Source of the DNA: an uncultured Prevotellaceae bacterium
GTDB lineage: Bacteria > Bacteroidota > Bacteroidia > Bacteroidales > Bacteroidaceae
Length of the DNA: 14,289 nucleotides
Direction of reading: 5' to 3'
Assembly: GCA_902775075.1 (NCBI GenBank)
Contig: CACYKX010000066.1
Span: forward strand, 1-14,289
Shown here: piece by piece, positions 1-7,947 of the stretch
How the letters are laid out: every line of letters starts with the position of its first letter
Numbering within the stretch: position 1 is the stretch's first letter
The notes under the pieces: generated by a model
Told to the model about the DNA's origin: nothing
What the model saw: only the letters and a program-made list of their open reading frames with translations
Database searches by the model: none
Made by a program: the position numbers and the translations under genes

Positions 1-154
1 ATCCATGTCCAATCAATTGCTTCATACTAAAAAAGTCGGCTCTTTGCAGGGTCGGCTTCAACGATATTGTCTACAAAAATAAGCATTTACTTTTGATTTA
101 ACACTATAGCGCATAGATAACCTCTTATCTATTAGGATATTTTAGAATTTCTAT

Positions 155-194
155 GTGGTCTGTTAAGACCTCTGCGTGGTCTGTAAGTGGTCTG
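155..194. repeat. Three direct GTGGTCTG repeats, helically phased
   Basis: Exact copies of GTGGTCTG start at 155, 176 and 187, so start-to-start distances are 21 and 11 bases. These are close to two turns and one turn of B-DNA, and would place the copies on one face of the helix. The first copy overlaps a small inverted repeat, GGTCT at 157-161 and AGACC at 166-170. The arrangement would suit a regulator or recombinase binding site. It lies about 220 bases upstream of the promoter candidate, which is far for a repressor. Function is inferred only. Confidence 0.4.
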
Positions 195-302
195 AAGGAA
201 AATGCTGATTTATTGTTAGCTCTGTCTAACATTTGTTTTGACATTGAAAGTCGACGATAATATATAAATCAACACAAAAGCTATCCAACGTTCGTGCATA
301 TT

Positions 303-330
303 AGGTGGCTATGTATAGGAACAGCCTCCT
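303..330 (+). other. Hairpin with one internal mismatch
   Basis: AGGTGGCT at 303-310 and AGCCTCCT at 323-330 are complementary at seven of eight positions, with a T-T mismatch and a 12-base loop. No T-run follows on the plus strand. It could be the weak end of an upstream transcript or an operator. It could also be chance. Confidence 0.25.
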
Positions 331-387
331 CCTAATCATAATACAACATGATTTTTGGGGCTAATATATCAGAAAAACATTTTTTTC

Positions 388-419
388 TTTCATGAATTGA
401 AAAATAATGATTAGCTTTG
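388..419 (+). promoter_or_regulatory. Candidate Bacteroidota promoter for the operon
   Basis: TAGCTTTG at 412-419 matches the Bacteroidota -7 consensus TAnnTTTG exactly. TTTC at 388-391 lies 20 bases upstream and resembles the -33 TTTG element with one difference. The spacing equals that of the tRNA promoter in this same window. Transcription would start near 425, giving a leader of about 30 bases before the ATG at 455. Confidence 0.55.
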
Positions 420-454
420 TGCTATTAATCTAAATTCCATTCGTTATAACATAA

Positions 455-1438
455 ATGCGGCTTAACATAGACATCATAGAAGACGACTTGCTTGGGTTGG
501 GAGGCAACATACTCCAAACGCTGCTAGTTGACCACACCACGGGACGCAATATCATTTGGGCTACCCATGATTATGAAAAGCGTGATGCTGGTTATCGCTT
601 TGGGGATGGTATAACTGTGGAGGCCATTACTGGAGAAAACAACCACATCATCATGCCGCGTATATCAAAAGCTCTGCAACAACAGCGTAGCCGCTCACAA
701 GTAATGGCAGAGGTCTTTACACCCAGTTGGGTGTGTAATGCGCAAAACAACCTCATAGATGATGCATGGTTTGGACGGGCCGGCGTTTTCAATACGGAAA
801 ACGACGACAATTCTTGGACGGCCAACGACAAGCCTCAAATTCCAGAGGAAAAGCGATGGAAGGATTACATCAAGGATACGCGCTTGGAGATGGCTTGTGG
901 TGAGGCTCCTTATCTTGTCAGCCGCTATGATGCGACGACAGGAGCTCCCATTGCTATCGGTGACAGGATAGGTTTGCTCGACCGCAAATTATGGATTATA
1001 CACCACAATACGCCTAATATCTCCGATGAGATGCCCAAAAGTCAGCAAAAGGCTGTCAAGAAGAAGTGGCGCAGGCAAGTTTACAAGGCTTATCAGTCCG
1101 TTTATGGCTATGAATATCAAGGCGACAACCTACTCCTTGCACGTGAGGCACTTTTCGTTTCCTACATAGAATATTACCAAGCTAAATGGCATACTGAGAA
1201 ACTGCCAAGTACAGGCAGCATGCAGAGAATAGCGGAGATCATATCCTGGAATATTTGGCAGATGGATGGCCTTACATACGGAATCCCCGGGAAGAAACCA
1301 ATAGAGCAATTGAGCGAAGGATTATTCCCGATAGAAGTGCAGCCTGATCAAAGGTTTTGTCGTATTCGGGAATGGAAAGGCATTGAACCATTGAAAGGCA
1401 GGGAAATCATTTTCCGAAAGATGTTGGACGAAAAATAA
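455..1438 (+). CDS. Methyltransferase-like restriction-modification subunit without catalytic motif IV
   Basis: This 327-residue protein resembles the small proteins annotated as restriction subunit M that sit next to large helicase-methylases. An AEVFTPSWV segment (residues 85-93) is the lead-in typical of N6-adenine methylases. LEMACGEAPYLVSRYD (144-159) fits the SAM-binding motif I. VYGYEYQGDN followed by a helix (216-231) fits motif II, with E220 as the likely ribose ligand. NIWQMDGL (266-273) fits motif III. The chain then ends without the (N/D)PPY catalytic motif and without a target-recognition region, so it probably cannot methylate alone. The gene downstream starts 9 bases later and carries NPPY, so the two products probably form a complex. 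The ATG at 455 gives the full family-like N-terminus and lies a suitable distance from the promoter. I am sure of the methylase fold, less so of SAM binding. Confidence 0.8.
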   Translation: MRLNIDIIEDDLLGLGGNILQTLLVDHTTGRNIIWATHDYEKRDAGYRFGDGITVEAITGENNHIIMPRISKALQQQRSRSQVMAEVFTPSWVCNAQNNLIDDAWFGRAGVFNTENDDNSWTANDKPQIPEEKRWKDYIKDTRLEMACGEAPYLVSRYDATTGAPIAIGDRIGLLDRKLWIIHHNTPNISDEMPKSQQKAVKKKWRRQVYKAYQSVYGYEYQGDNLLLAREALFVSYIEYYQAKWHTEKLPSTGSMQRIAEIISWNIWQMDGLTYGIPGKKPIEQLSEGLFPIEVQPDQRFCRIREWKGIEPLKGREIIFRKMLDEK

Positions 1439-1447
1439 AAGCAAGCT

Positions 1448-4400
1448 ATGGCAATAATCAGCGCAACATATAAATATAATGTGGTCTACGTCTATTCCAT
1501 AGACGACGATCGGCATCGTGGTGCTTTGAAGATTGGTAAGACGGAAATAGATACCGATCCCAAGACGGGCAGCGAGTTAACTCCTAACTGTGCCGCCCTA
1601 CGTAAGGCTGCCGACAAGCGTATCAAAGAACAGACACAGACCTCAGCCGTAGCCTACAATCTTGTCTATGCCATTAAAGCCCATTTTACAGGCGATGATG
1701 GTAAAGAGTACAAGTATAGCGACACAGATATTCATGCAGTACTCTTGGCAAGTGGTTATCAGCGCCATTATTTCCCTGATCTTGAAGACCAGGCCAAGGA
1801 ATGGTTTGACGTTGATCTTGACACGGTAAAGAAAGCAATTGATGCAATAAAACAAGGAAGATCATCTATAGAGGGAAGTGAGAAAAAGCCGGCAGCAGAA
1901 ATACATTTCCGAGAAGAACAAGAGGATGCCATCAACCGTACTCAGATTTACTTCAGGGGTGGTCGAAATCGCAAAATGCTTTGGAACGCTAAGATGCGCT
2001 TCGGCAAGACGCTATGTTCATTGGAGCTTATTAGGCGTTGCCAGTTTAAGCGCACGCTCATCCTCACTCACCGCCCCGCTGTAAAGGATCAATGGTTTAG
2101 CGATTATGGCAACATCAAGTTTGAGAACTACGAGTATGGCTCCAAACCCAGTGCAAACCAGAAAAGCGGTCAGAAGTTTGTAGGTCAGAAATTCGATTAC
2201 TTACAGAAGTGTGGAAAAAACTTCATCTACTTTGCTTCCATGCAAGACTTGCGTGGATCGTGGAAAGCCGACGGAGCTTTAAAGAAGAATGCCGATGTAT
2301 TCAATACGAAATGGGATCTTATTATCATTGATGAAGCACACGAAGGAACACAGACCGACCTTGCCAAGCAAGTCATTGACAAGCTGAATACCCAAAAGCC
2401 CCGCTTCCTGTATCTCTCCGGTACACCGTATAACATTCTCGACCAGTTCAAGACTGAGGAAATCTATACCTGGGACTATGTGATGGAGCAGGAGGCAAAG
2501 GCGAATTGGTCCAAGAACCATCCCGATGAGCCAAATCCATACGAGGGATTAGCCCATCTTAACATCCTTACATACAACCTCGGAACTGTATTCGACAACT
2601 ACAACCACAGCGAAGAGGACTATTTCGAGTTCTCTGAGTTTTTCAGAACTTGGGAAGGCACAGAAGACAACATGCCCGACAATGCCGGGATTGGCGATTT
2701 CGTGCACGAGAAAGATGTAAACCGATTCCTTGATCTATTATGCAAGGAGGATAAGATCAGCAATTATCCTTTTAGTACTGAGGAATACCGCAAGAGCTTT
2801 ATTCATACTTTGTGGGTAGTTCCGCGTGTCGCTGCCGCTGCCGCTTTAAGCAAACTGCTGCGGGCGCATAAGTATTTCGGCAACTTCGAAATTGTCAATG
2901 TGGCTGGCGAGGGCGACAAGATGGATACCACCGACAATGAAAAGGAAAAGTGGATTGCCGCTAAAAGCTTTGAGGATAAGGTCAGGAAGGCAATAGCCAA
3001 TCCAGGGCACAAGCCCACCATTACGCTCACCTGTTACAGCGGCCGCATGACGACGGGTGTTACCATTGAGGAGTGGACCGGTGTGTTTATGCTTGCCGGT
3101 GGCTACAATGGCAATATCGCTCCCTATATGCAAACCATCTTCCGCGTGCAGTCGCCTATCAAGCACCACGACTACATTAAGAAGGAGTGCTATACCTTCG
3201 ACTTCTCTCCTGACCGCACGCTGACCGTTATCAATGAATACATACGGCAGGCAAAGAAGAAAACAACAAAGGGCAGTGGGCGAAAGGCTAAACCACTTAC
3301 CATTGAAGATTTTACGAGATATTGCTCTATCATTGCCATAGACGGCAGCAAGACGGTTGATTATGATGCCAAACATTTTATCCAAACGGTGAACCGCATC
3401 TATGCAGACCATGTGATACGCAATGGCGGTAAGGACCGACGCATGTATGTGGGCTATGATGAGATCGGTGATAGCGACATCAAGAGCCTTGAAGCAATAG
3501 CTAAGGCTATAAAGAATGGTGGCTCAAATAATAATGGCCAGTCAGGAACGAAAGTCGTTATTACGGAAGAGGGAATGACCGCTGGTGATGAAGCCGCGGA
3601 AGCAGCACGGTCGTCTTCTACCTCTGGAGAAAATAACAAGCGGGGCAAGAAAAAGAAAGTCAAGGACCCAGAGAAAGAACGCAGGGAAATGATTTATGCT
3701 ACGCTCAACCAAATAACCATCCGATTGCCTTTGATGGTGTTCGGTGCTTTGGATGATGTCAATACTGTGTCATTTGACAAGTTCATCGACGACATAGACG
3801 AGGACTCGTGGGAGGAGTTCATGCCAAAAGGCCTGACGAAAGAGCTCTTCAAGAATGTTTCTCATCTCTACAACAATGATGTATTCATAGCCATGGCCGC
3901 TGAAATTATTGACCGCACACGCGAAGCGGATGCCCTGCCGATAACAGAACGAACACAGGAGATGGCTCTCATTCTGTCGCAGTTCCATTATCCTGACAAT
4001 GAAACGGTACTGACGCCATGGAATGTGGTATGTATGCATATGAATGACACCCTTGGCGGATGGGACTTCTTTGATGAACGTCACAAAAAGGACTTTCCGC
4101 TGCCAGAACCACGCTTCATTGACCGTGGAAAGGTAACGAAAGAAGTGTTCAGCGATCCACAGACCAAGATTCTCGAGCTCAACTCAAAGTCGGGTGTCTA
4201 TCCGCTCTACCTAGCCTACAGCGTGTTTCAAGAACAGAGTAAGCCAGTTACGAACATGTTCGGAGAGACAATGCCACTTTCCGACTATGGCAAACGAAAA
4301 GTATGGGATAGAGTTGTACAGGAAAACATCTATGTGGTCTGCAAGACCCCGATGGCTGAAAAGATTACCCGTCGCGTATTGGCTGGCTACAACAAAAAGT

Positions 4401-5518
4401 TGAAGCTGAATACCGTTTATATTGATGACATCATATCACGGATGAAAGATAAAAAGCTTTCACCAAAACTAATAGAAGAACTCACATTGCCCAAGACATA
4501 CGGAAACAGACAAAAGAAGAAACCTATGAAGTTCAACGCTATAGTAAGCAATCCTCCCTACATGATAAAGGATGGTGGAGCGGGAGCCAGTGCCACTCCT
4601 GTCTACAATCATTTTGTTGACTGTGCCAAGAAACTCAGCCCCGGCTACATATCCATCATCATGCCGGCAAAATGGTATAATGACGGCAAGGGACTTGCAA
4701 AGTTCCGTACAGATATGCTCACAGACAGACACATCGAGAAACTTGTCGACTTTGTCGACGAGCATGTCTGCTTCCCCGGTGTTGACGTGGCGGGCGGTGT
4801 GTGCTATTTCCTTTGGGACAAAGCACATGATGGCGACTGCCAATATTCCAACATCTTCAAGGGACAGCGGCGTACAATCAACCGTAACCTCGCGGAAGGA
4901 GATAGATTCATTAGATATGTGCAAGCGATTGACATGCTTGGTAAAGTGTTGGGGCAGAGCTCTGTATTTTATAATTCAAGAGTTAGTACTCAAAAGCCAT
5001 TTGGCTTAAGAACGTATGTTACTCCACTTGCAACCGGCGACATCACATTGGAAACAAGTCAGGGCAAAGGCCCCTATGATTCAAAGCTCATCACCGTCGG
5101 AAAAGAGATGATATACAAGTGGAAGGTTTGCATTTCTTACCTTACAGCCGAGCATGCCGGGCAAACCGATAATGAAGGCAGAAAGAGGATAATATCATCC
5201 CTTCATATCCTTGAACCTGGGGAGATATGCACGGAGACCTATCTCGTTGTCGACGCTTTCGACACGGAAGAGGAGGCACAGGCGTTGAGGAAATACCTCT
5301 GCACACGGTTCGCACGATTCCTCATCAGTCTTCTTGCTGCCACGCAGCACATCTCCAAGGACAAGTTCAGCTATGTTCCCGTACAGGACTTTGCGTCGAA
5401 CGACGACATCGACTGGCGGCAGCCAGTAAATGCCATCGACCGCCAACTTTATCAGAAATATGGTTTTGATGACAACGACGTGCACTTTATAGAGCAAACG
5501 ATAAAACCGATGGAGTAA
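1448..5518 (+). CDS. GIY-YIG-type nuclease / SF2 helicase / Eco57I-like DNA methyltransferase fusion
   Basis: A 1356-residue single-chain restriction-modification enzyme. Residues about 10-120 resemble the GIY-YIG/T5orf172 nuclease fold: VVYVYSI (12-18), ALKIGKTE (26-33), an Arg near 58, then a D-x-H segment at 94-96 where a Glu is usual. Residues about 150-600 are an SF2 translocase: MRFGKT Walker A variant (183-188), LILTHRP (204-210), IIIDEAHEG (292-300), SGTP (324-327), and motif V/VI-like stretches at 528-570. A flexible, basic linker spans about 690-746. A methylase follows: a degenerate motif I, ILELNSKSGVYPLYL (908-922), and catalytic NPPY at 1035-1038. Residues from about 1126 to the end would be the target-recognition part. 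The domain order resembles type ISP enzymes, but with a GIY-YIG-type nuclease in place of the usual Mrr-like one. It likely methylates adenine and cuts unmodified DNA after translocation. Specificity cannot be read from sequence. Confidence 0.88.
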   Translation: MAIISATYKYNVVYVYSIDDDRHRGALKIGKTEIDTDPKTGSELTPNCAALRKAADKRIKEQTQTSAVAYNLVYAIKAHFTGDDGKEYKYSDTDIHAVLLASGYQRHYFPDLEDQAKEWFDVDLDTVKKAIDAIKQGRSSIEGSEKKPAAEIHFREEQEDAINRTQIYFRGGRNRKMLWNAKMRFGKTLCSLELIRRCQFKRTLILTHRPAVKDQWFSDYGNIKFENYEYGSKPSANQKSGQKFVGQKFDYLQKCGKNFIYFASMQDLRGSWKADGALKKNADVFNTKWDLIIIDEAHEGTQTDLAKQVIDKLNTQKPRFLYLSGTPYNILDQFKTEEIYTWDYVMEQEAKANWSKNHPDEPNPYEGLAHLNILTYNLGTVFDNYNHSEEDYFEFSEFFRTWEGTEDNMPDNAGIGDFVHEKDVNRFLDLLCKEDKISNYPFSTEEYRKSFIHTLWVVPRVAAAAALSKLLRAHKYFGNFEIVNVAGEGDKMDTTDNEKEKWIAAKSFEDKVRKAIANPGHKPTITLTCYSGRMTTGVTIEEWTGVFMLAGGYNGNIAPYMQTIFRVQSPIKHHDYIKKECYTFDFSPDRTLTVINEYIRQAKKKTTKGSGRKAKPLTIEDFTRYCSIIAIDGSKTVDYDAKHFIQTVNRIYADHVIRNGGKDRRMYVGYDEIGDSDIKSLEAIAKAIKNGGSNNNGQSGTKVVITEEGMTAGDEAAEAARSSSTSGENNKRGKKKKVKDPEKERREMIYATLNQITIRLPLMVFGALDDVNTVSFDKFIDDIDEDSWEEFMPKGLTKELFKNVSHLYNNDVFIAMAAEIIDRTREADALPITERTQEMALILSQFHYPDNETVLTPWNVVCMHMNDTLGGWDFFDERHKKDFPLPEPRFIDRGKVTKEVFSDPQTKILELNSKSGVYPLYLAYSVFQEQSKPVTNMFGETMPLSDYGKRKVWDRVVQENIYVVCKTPMAEKITRRVLAGYNKKLKLNTVYIDDIISRMKDKKLSPKLIEELTLPKTYGNRQKKKPMKFNAIVSNPPYMIKDGGAGASATPVYNHFVDCAKKLSPGYISIIMPAKWYNDGKGLAKFRTDMLTDRHIEKLVDFVDEHVCFPGVDVAGGVCYFLWDKAHDGDCQYSNIFKGQRRTINRNLAEGDRFIRYVQAIDMLGKVLGQSSVFYNSRVSTQKPFGLRTYVTPLATGDITLETSQGKGPYDSKLITVGKEMIYKWKVCISYLTAEHAGQTDNEGRKRIISSLHILEPGEICTETYLVVDAFDTEEEAQALRKYLCTRFARFLISLLAATQHISKDKFSYVPVQDFASNDDIDWRQPVNAIDRQLYQKYGFDDNDVHFIEQTIKPME

Positions 5519-5541
5519 TTCCATATATAGAAACAATAACT

Positions 5542-7947
5542 ATGGCAGACAATCTAAAACTGACTCAACTGTTCCAATTTCCTCAAGACACGATACAGCG
5601 ACTTGATGGAAAGACTTTTGTAGGAATAGATTTTGGAACCAGCACTACGGTGGTTTCGGTAGCATCATATGATTCAGCTAAAAAGACCATACAATGTGAA
5701 AGCCTTCAGCTGGAACAGATGCTTACTGATGGCACTCTGACTGAGTCGGAACTCTTACCAACCGTTATGGCAAGGACAGACAGAGGGCTCCTTGTCGGTC
5801 AGGGAGCTTACGAGCTTAAAGGTAATCCTGATTATGAATTTGGCGAGAATATCTGGCATTCGTTTAAGATGGAGCTCGGTAAAGATTTGGGACCAAGATG
5901 GACTTCTATTACCAAACTGTCCCAAATCAAATCTCCATTCGATGCTACTAATGTCTTCTTCAGATTCCTTAAAAGGGCGATAGAGAAGGCAATTGTCAAG
6001 ATGGGGCTGAGCCGGAATATAGAGTATGCGGTAAGCATACCGGCATCTTTTGAAAGCAATCAGCGCCTCGATTTGCTTCGTGCCTTAGAGAATAATGGCA
6101 TTGAGATGGAGGGCAACATGCTAATAGACGAGCCTAACGCTGCCTTTATCGGTTATATCAATCCTGATTACACGGCAAAAGAGCCCATACAGTTAGGGGA
6201 TGGGTATAACCCTAAAGTTCTCGTATTCGACTTTGGCGCTGGTACTTGTGACATCTCTATATTGGAACTCAGTGCCGACTATCATGGTGTTCACACAAGA
6301 AACATATCGATATCCCAGTTTACGGAGTTGGGCGGCAATGATATTGACCGATATATTGCCTATAACTATCTTTTGCCTGAGATGCTCAAGCGCAATGAAG
6401 TGTTGCGAGACAACTATACAACAAAGCAAATTGAAAAGATTTGCGATCAGTTGTATGGTGTGGCAGAGCATCTCAAAATACAGTGTAGCAAGGACTTTGA
6501 ATATCTGTTGTCCGATAAGGACTCGCTGAATATTGCTCTGCGACAAGGACAGGGTGTGCGGTACCAGCATAAGCTCTCGATTTATACAGAATATGGAAAC
6601 CTCCAACAGGATATTTTCACCTTTACCTATCAGGACTTTATCGACACGATGAAGGTGTTCCTGCGCCACAAGTACTGCAATGTGAAAGGGCAGAAGCGAT
6701 ACAATGGAATTTACAGGACGATAGATTCAGCTATACAAAAGGCTCACATAGACAGTGAAGAGATTGACTATGTAATGCTTATCGGTGGAAGTTCAAAAAA
6801 TCCCATGGTTCAGCAAGGTATAAGAGATTATTTCAAGACGGCCCGAATATTGATACCGCAGGACCTGCAAGCCCAGGTGTCACAAGGTGCCGCCATACAC
6901 TCTTTACTGCTGAACGGCCTTGGCATTACTTTGGTCCGTCCAATAACCAGTGAGCCGATTGTTGTTGTCTTGCGTGGAGGTAGAGAGGTCCCAGTCATTC
7001 CTGCGGGTACGGAAATACCTATTCCACCGATAGAAATCAATGGTCTTACAACCGGCGACAAAGATCAAAGCGTGATAGAAATACCCATTTGCGTCAGCAA
7101 TGACAAAAAAGTCGTTGCAAACGTGAAGATAGAAGAACCACTGGGTGTTCCTTTCCCCAAAAACACGCCCGTCAAACTTAGTCTGGAGATTACTGCAGAC
7201 AAGGTGTTGAAAGCAACCGCTACTTGCATGGAGCAGGAATGCACTGTCGAATCGGAAAATCCTTTTGCAAATACATATCTTACCGACGAAGATAGAAAAA
7301 TTCTTCAGGCACAACGCAACTCTTATATATCAGCGGACAAGAATGAGGGGAAGCCTTCAAAGCAGTCGTTAATCGACCTTCGACAGGCTTATGTGGATGC
7401 TGATAGAGACTTGGAGGCCGCCGAGACCTATGAGGACCAGATTAAGTATTACCCACAAGACAATCTTTATAACTATATAGGTGTCTTATACCATAATTCC
7501 GGCAACTATGTCAAGGCTGTCAGATACTACAAGAAAGCTATTGATGTTGACCCAAATAACTTTTGGGCATGGGCCAATCTGGGTCACGACATGTATATGA
7601 TGGGCAGGCACACAGATGCTATATATTGTATGGGAAAAGCCCTACAGATAAAGGGCGATCATACGACTGCCCTTTGTGTCTTGGGCGATGTCTATCGTGA
7701 TGAAGATGACAAGGAAAAGTCCGAGAGCTACTACAATCAGGCCTTCAATATATTCATGCGCCGATGGAATGAACACACGTTGAGTGATGTTGATTACGGA
7801 TGGTTCGCGGATGTTGCAAGAAAGCTTGGCAAGAATGAATTTGCTCGGGAAATAGAAACTGCCAAGCCACAAAAGCATCATAGTGAGTTCTACAGTTCTG
7901 ACAATCTTGTAACATTTAAAGGTGACAGAGAGGAGAATGAAGAATGA
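5542..7947 (+). CDS. Hsp70-like ATPase fused to C-terminal TPR repeats
   Basis: An 801-residue protein of the Hsp70/actin ATPase superfamily. GIDFGTSTT (28-36) is the phosphate-1 loop, LIDEPNAAFIGY (194-205) the connect-1 region, VFDFGAGTCDISI (228-240) the phosphate-2 loop, and LIGGSSKNPMVQ (413-424) the adenosine motif. Residues about 466-565 look like a beta-rich substrate-binding segment. The usual helical lid and EEVD-type tail are absent. About three TPR-like helical pairs (640-740) follow instead, including a clear NNFWAWANLGHDMYMMGRHTDAI-type repeat beginning at residue 672. The architecture suggests an ATP-driven switch or chaperone that recruits partners through its TPRs, not a housekeeping DnaK. 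No DnaJ or GrpE partner is present. The gene starts 23 bases after the restriction gene and its stop overlaps the next start. The client protein is unknown. Confidence 0.88.
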   Translation: MADNLKLTQLFQFPQDTIQRLDGKTFVGIDFGTSTTVVSVASYDSAKKTIQCESLQLEQMLTDGTLTESELLPTVMARTDRGLLVGQGAYELKGNPDYEFGENIWHSFKMELGKDLGPRWTSITKLSQIKSPFDATNVFFRFLKRAIEKAIVKMGLSRNIEYAVSIPASFESNQRLDLLRALENNGIEMEGNMLIDEPNAAFIGYINPDYTAKEPIQLGDGYNPKVLVFDFGAGTCDISILELSADYHGVHTRNISISQFTELGGNDIDRYIAYNYLLPEMLKRNEVLRDNYTTKQIEKICDQLYGVAEHLKIQCSKDFEYLLSDKDSLNIALRQGQGVRYQHKLSIYTEYGNLQQDIFTFTYQDFIDTMKVFLRHKYCNVKGQKRYNGIYRTIDSAIQKAHIDSEEIDYVMLIGGSSKNPMVQQGIRDYFKTARILIPQDLQAQVSQGAAIHSLLLNGLGITLVRPITSEPIVVVLRGGREVPVIPAGTEIPIPPIEINGLTTGDKDQSVIEIPICVSNDKKVVANVKIEEPLGVPFPKNTPVKLSLEITADKVLKATATCMEQECTVESENPFANTYLTDEDRKILQAQRNSYISADKNEGKPSKQSLIDLRQAYVDADRDLEAAETYEDQIKYYPQDNLYNYIGVLYHNSGNYVKAVRYYKKAIDVDPNNFWAWANLGHDMYMMGRHTDAIYCMGKALQIKGDHTTALCVLGDVYRDEDDKEKSESYYNQAFNIFMRRWNEHTLSDVDYGWFADVARKLGKNEFAREIETAKPQKHHSEFYSSDNLVTFKGDREENEE

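Larger units (their letters stand above)
1..454. other. Left non-coding region upstream of the operon
   Basis: I see no gene here. Bases 3-110 stay open in one plus frame and a 19-codon minus frame starts near 89, but neither shows a recognisable product. GTCGGCT occurs twice, at 35-41 and 51-57. Three GTGGTCTG copies lie at 155-194, a hairpin at 303-330, and a promoter-like pair at 388-419. The stretch from about 340 is strongly A/T-rich, as expected just upstream of a transcription start. The left boundary of the island, if it is one, is not recognisable. Confidence 0.6.

Noticed and set aside
74..81. Minus-strand TATTTTTG, a possible -7 element of a divergent gene
   Set aside because: No TTTG at 19-21 bases upstream on that strand, and no gene follows within the window.
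3..110. Open plus frame at the left edge, possibly the tail of an upstream gene
   Set aside because: Only about 35 codons with no recognisable product. A/T-rich sequence can stay open this long by chance.
1..454. Left attachment site matching the tRNA 3' end
   Set aside because: I looked for a copy of the tRNA 3' half and of the TTTTCCC repeats in the left region and found neither.
2846..3412. 188-codon open frame on the minus strand
   Set aside because: It lies wholly inside the helicase part of the fusion gene, which has clear motifs on the plus strand. The product is Cys/His/Val-rich with no recognisable domain.
4335..4342. A further GTGGTCTG copy like those at 155-194
   Set aside because: A single copy inside a coding region, with no phased partners; it is explained by codons of the methylase domain.
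4469..5009. Overlapping open frames of 145-151 codons on both strands
   Set aside because: They lie opposite or out of frame with the NPPY-containing methylase domain, which is the real coding frame here.
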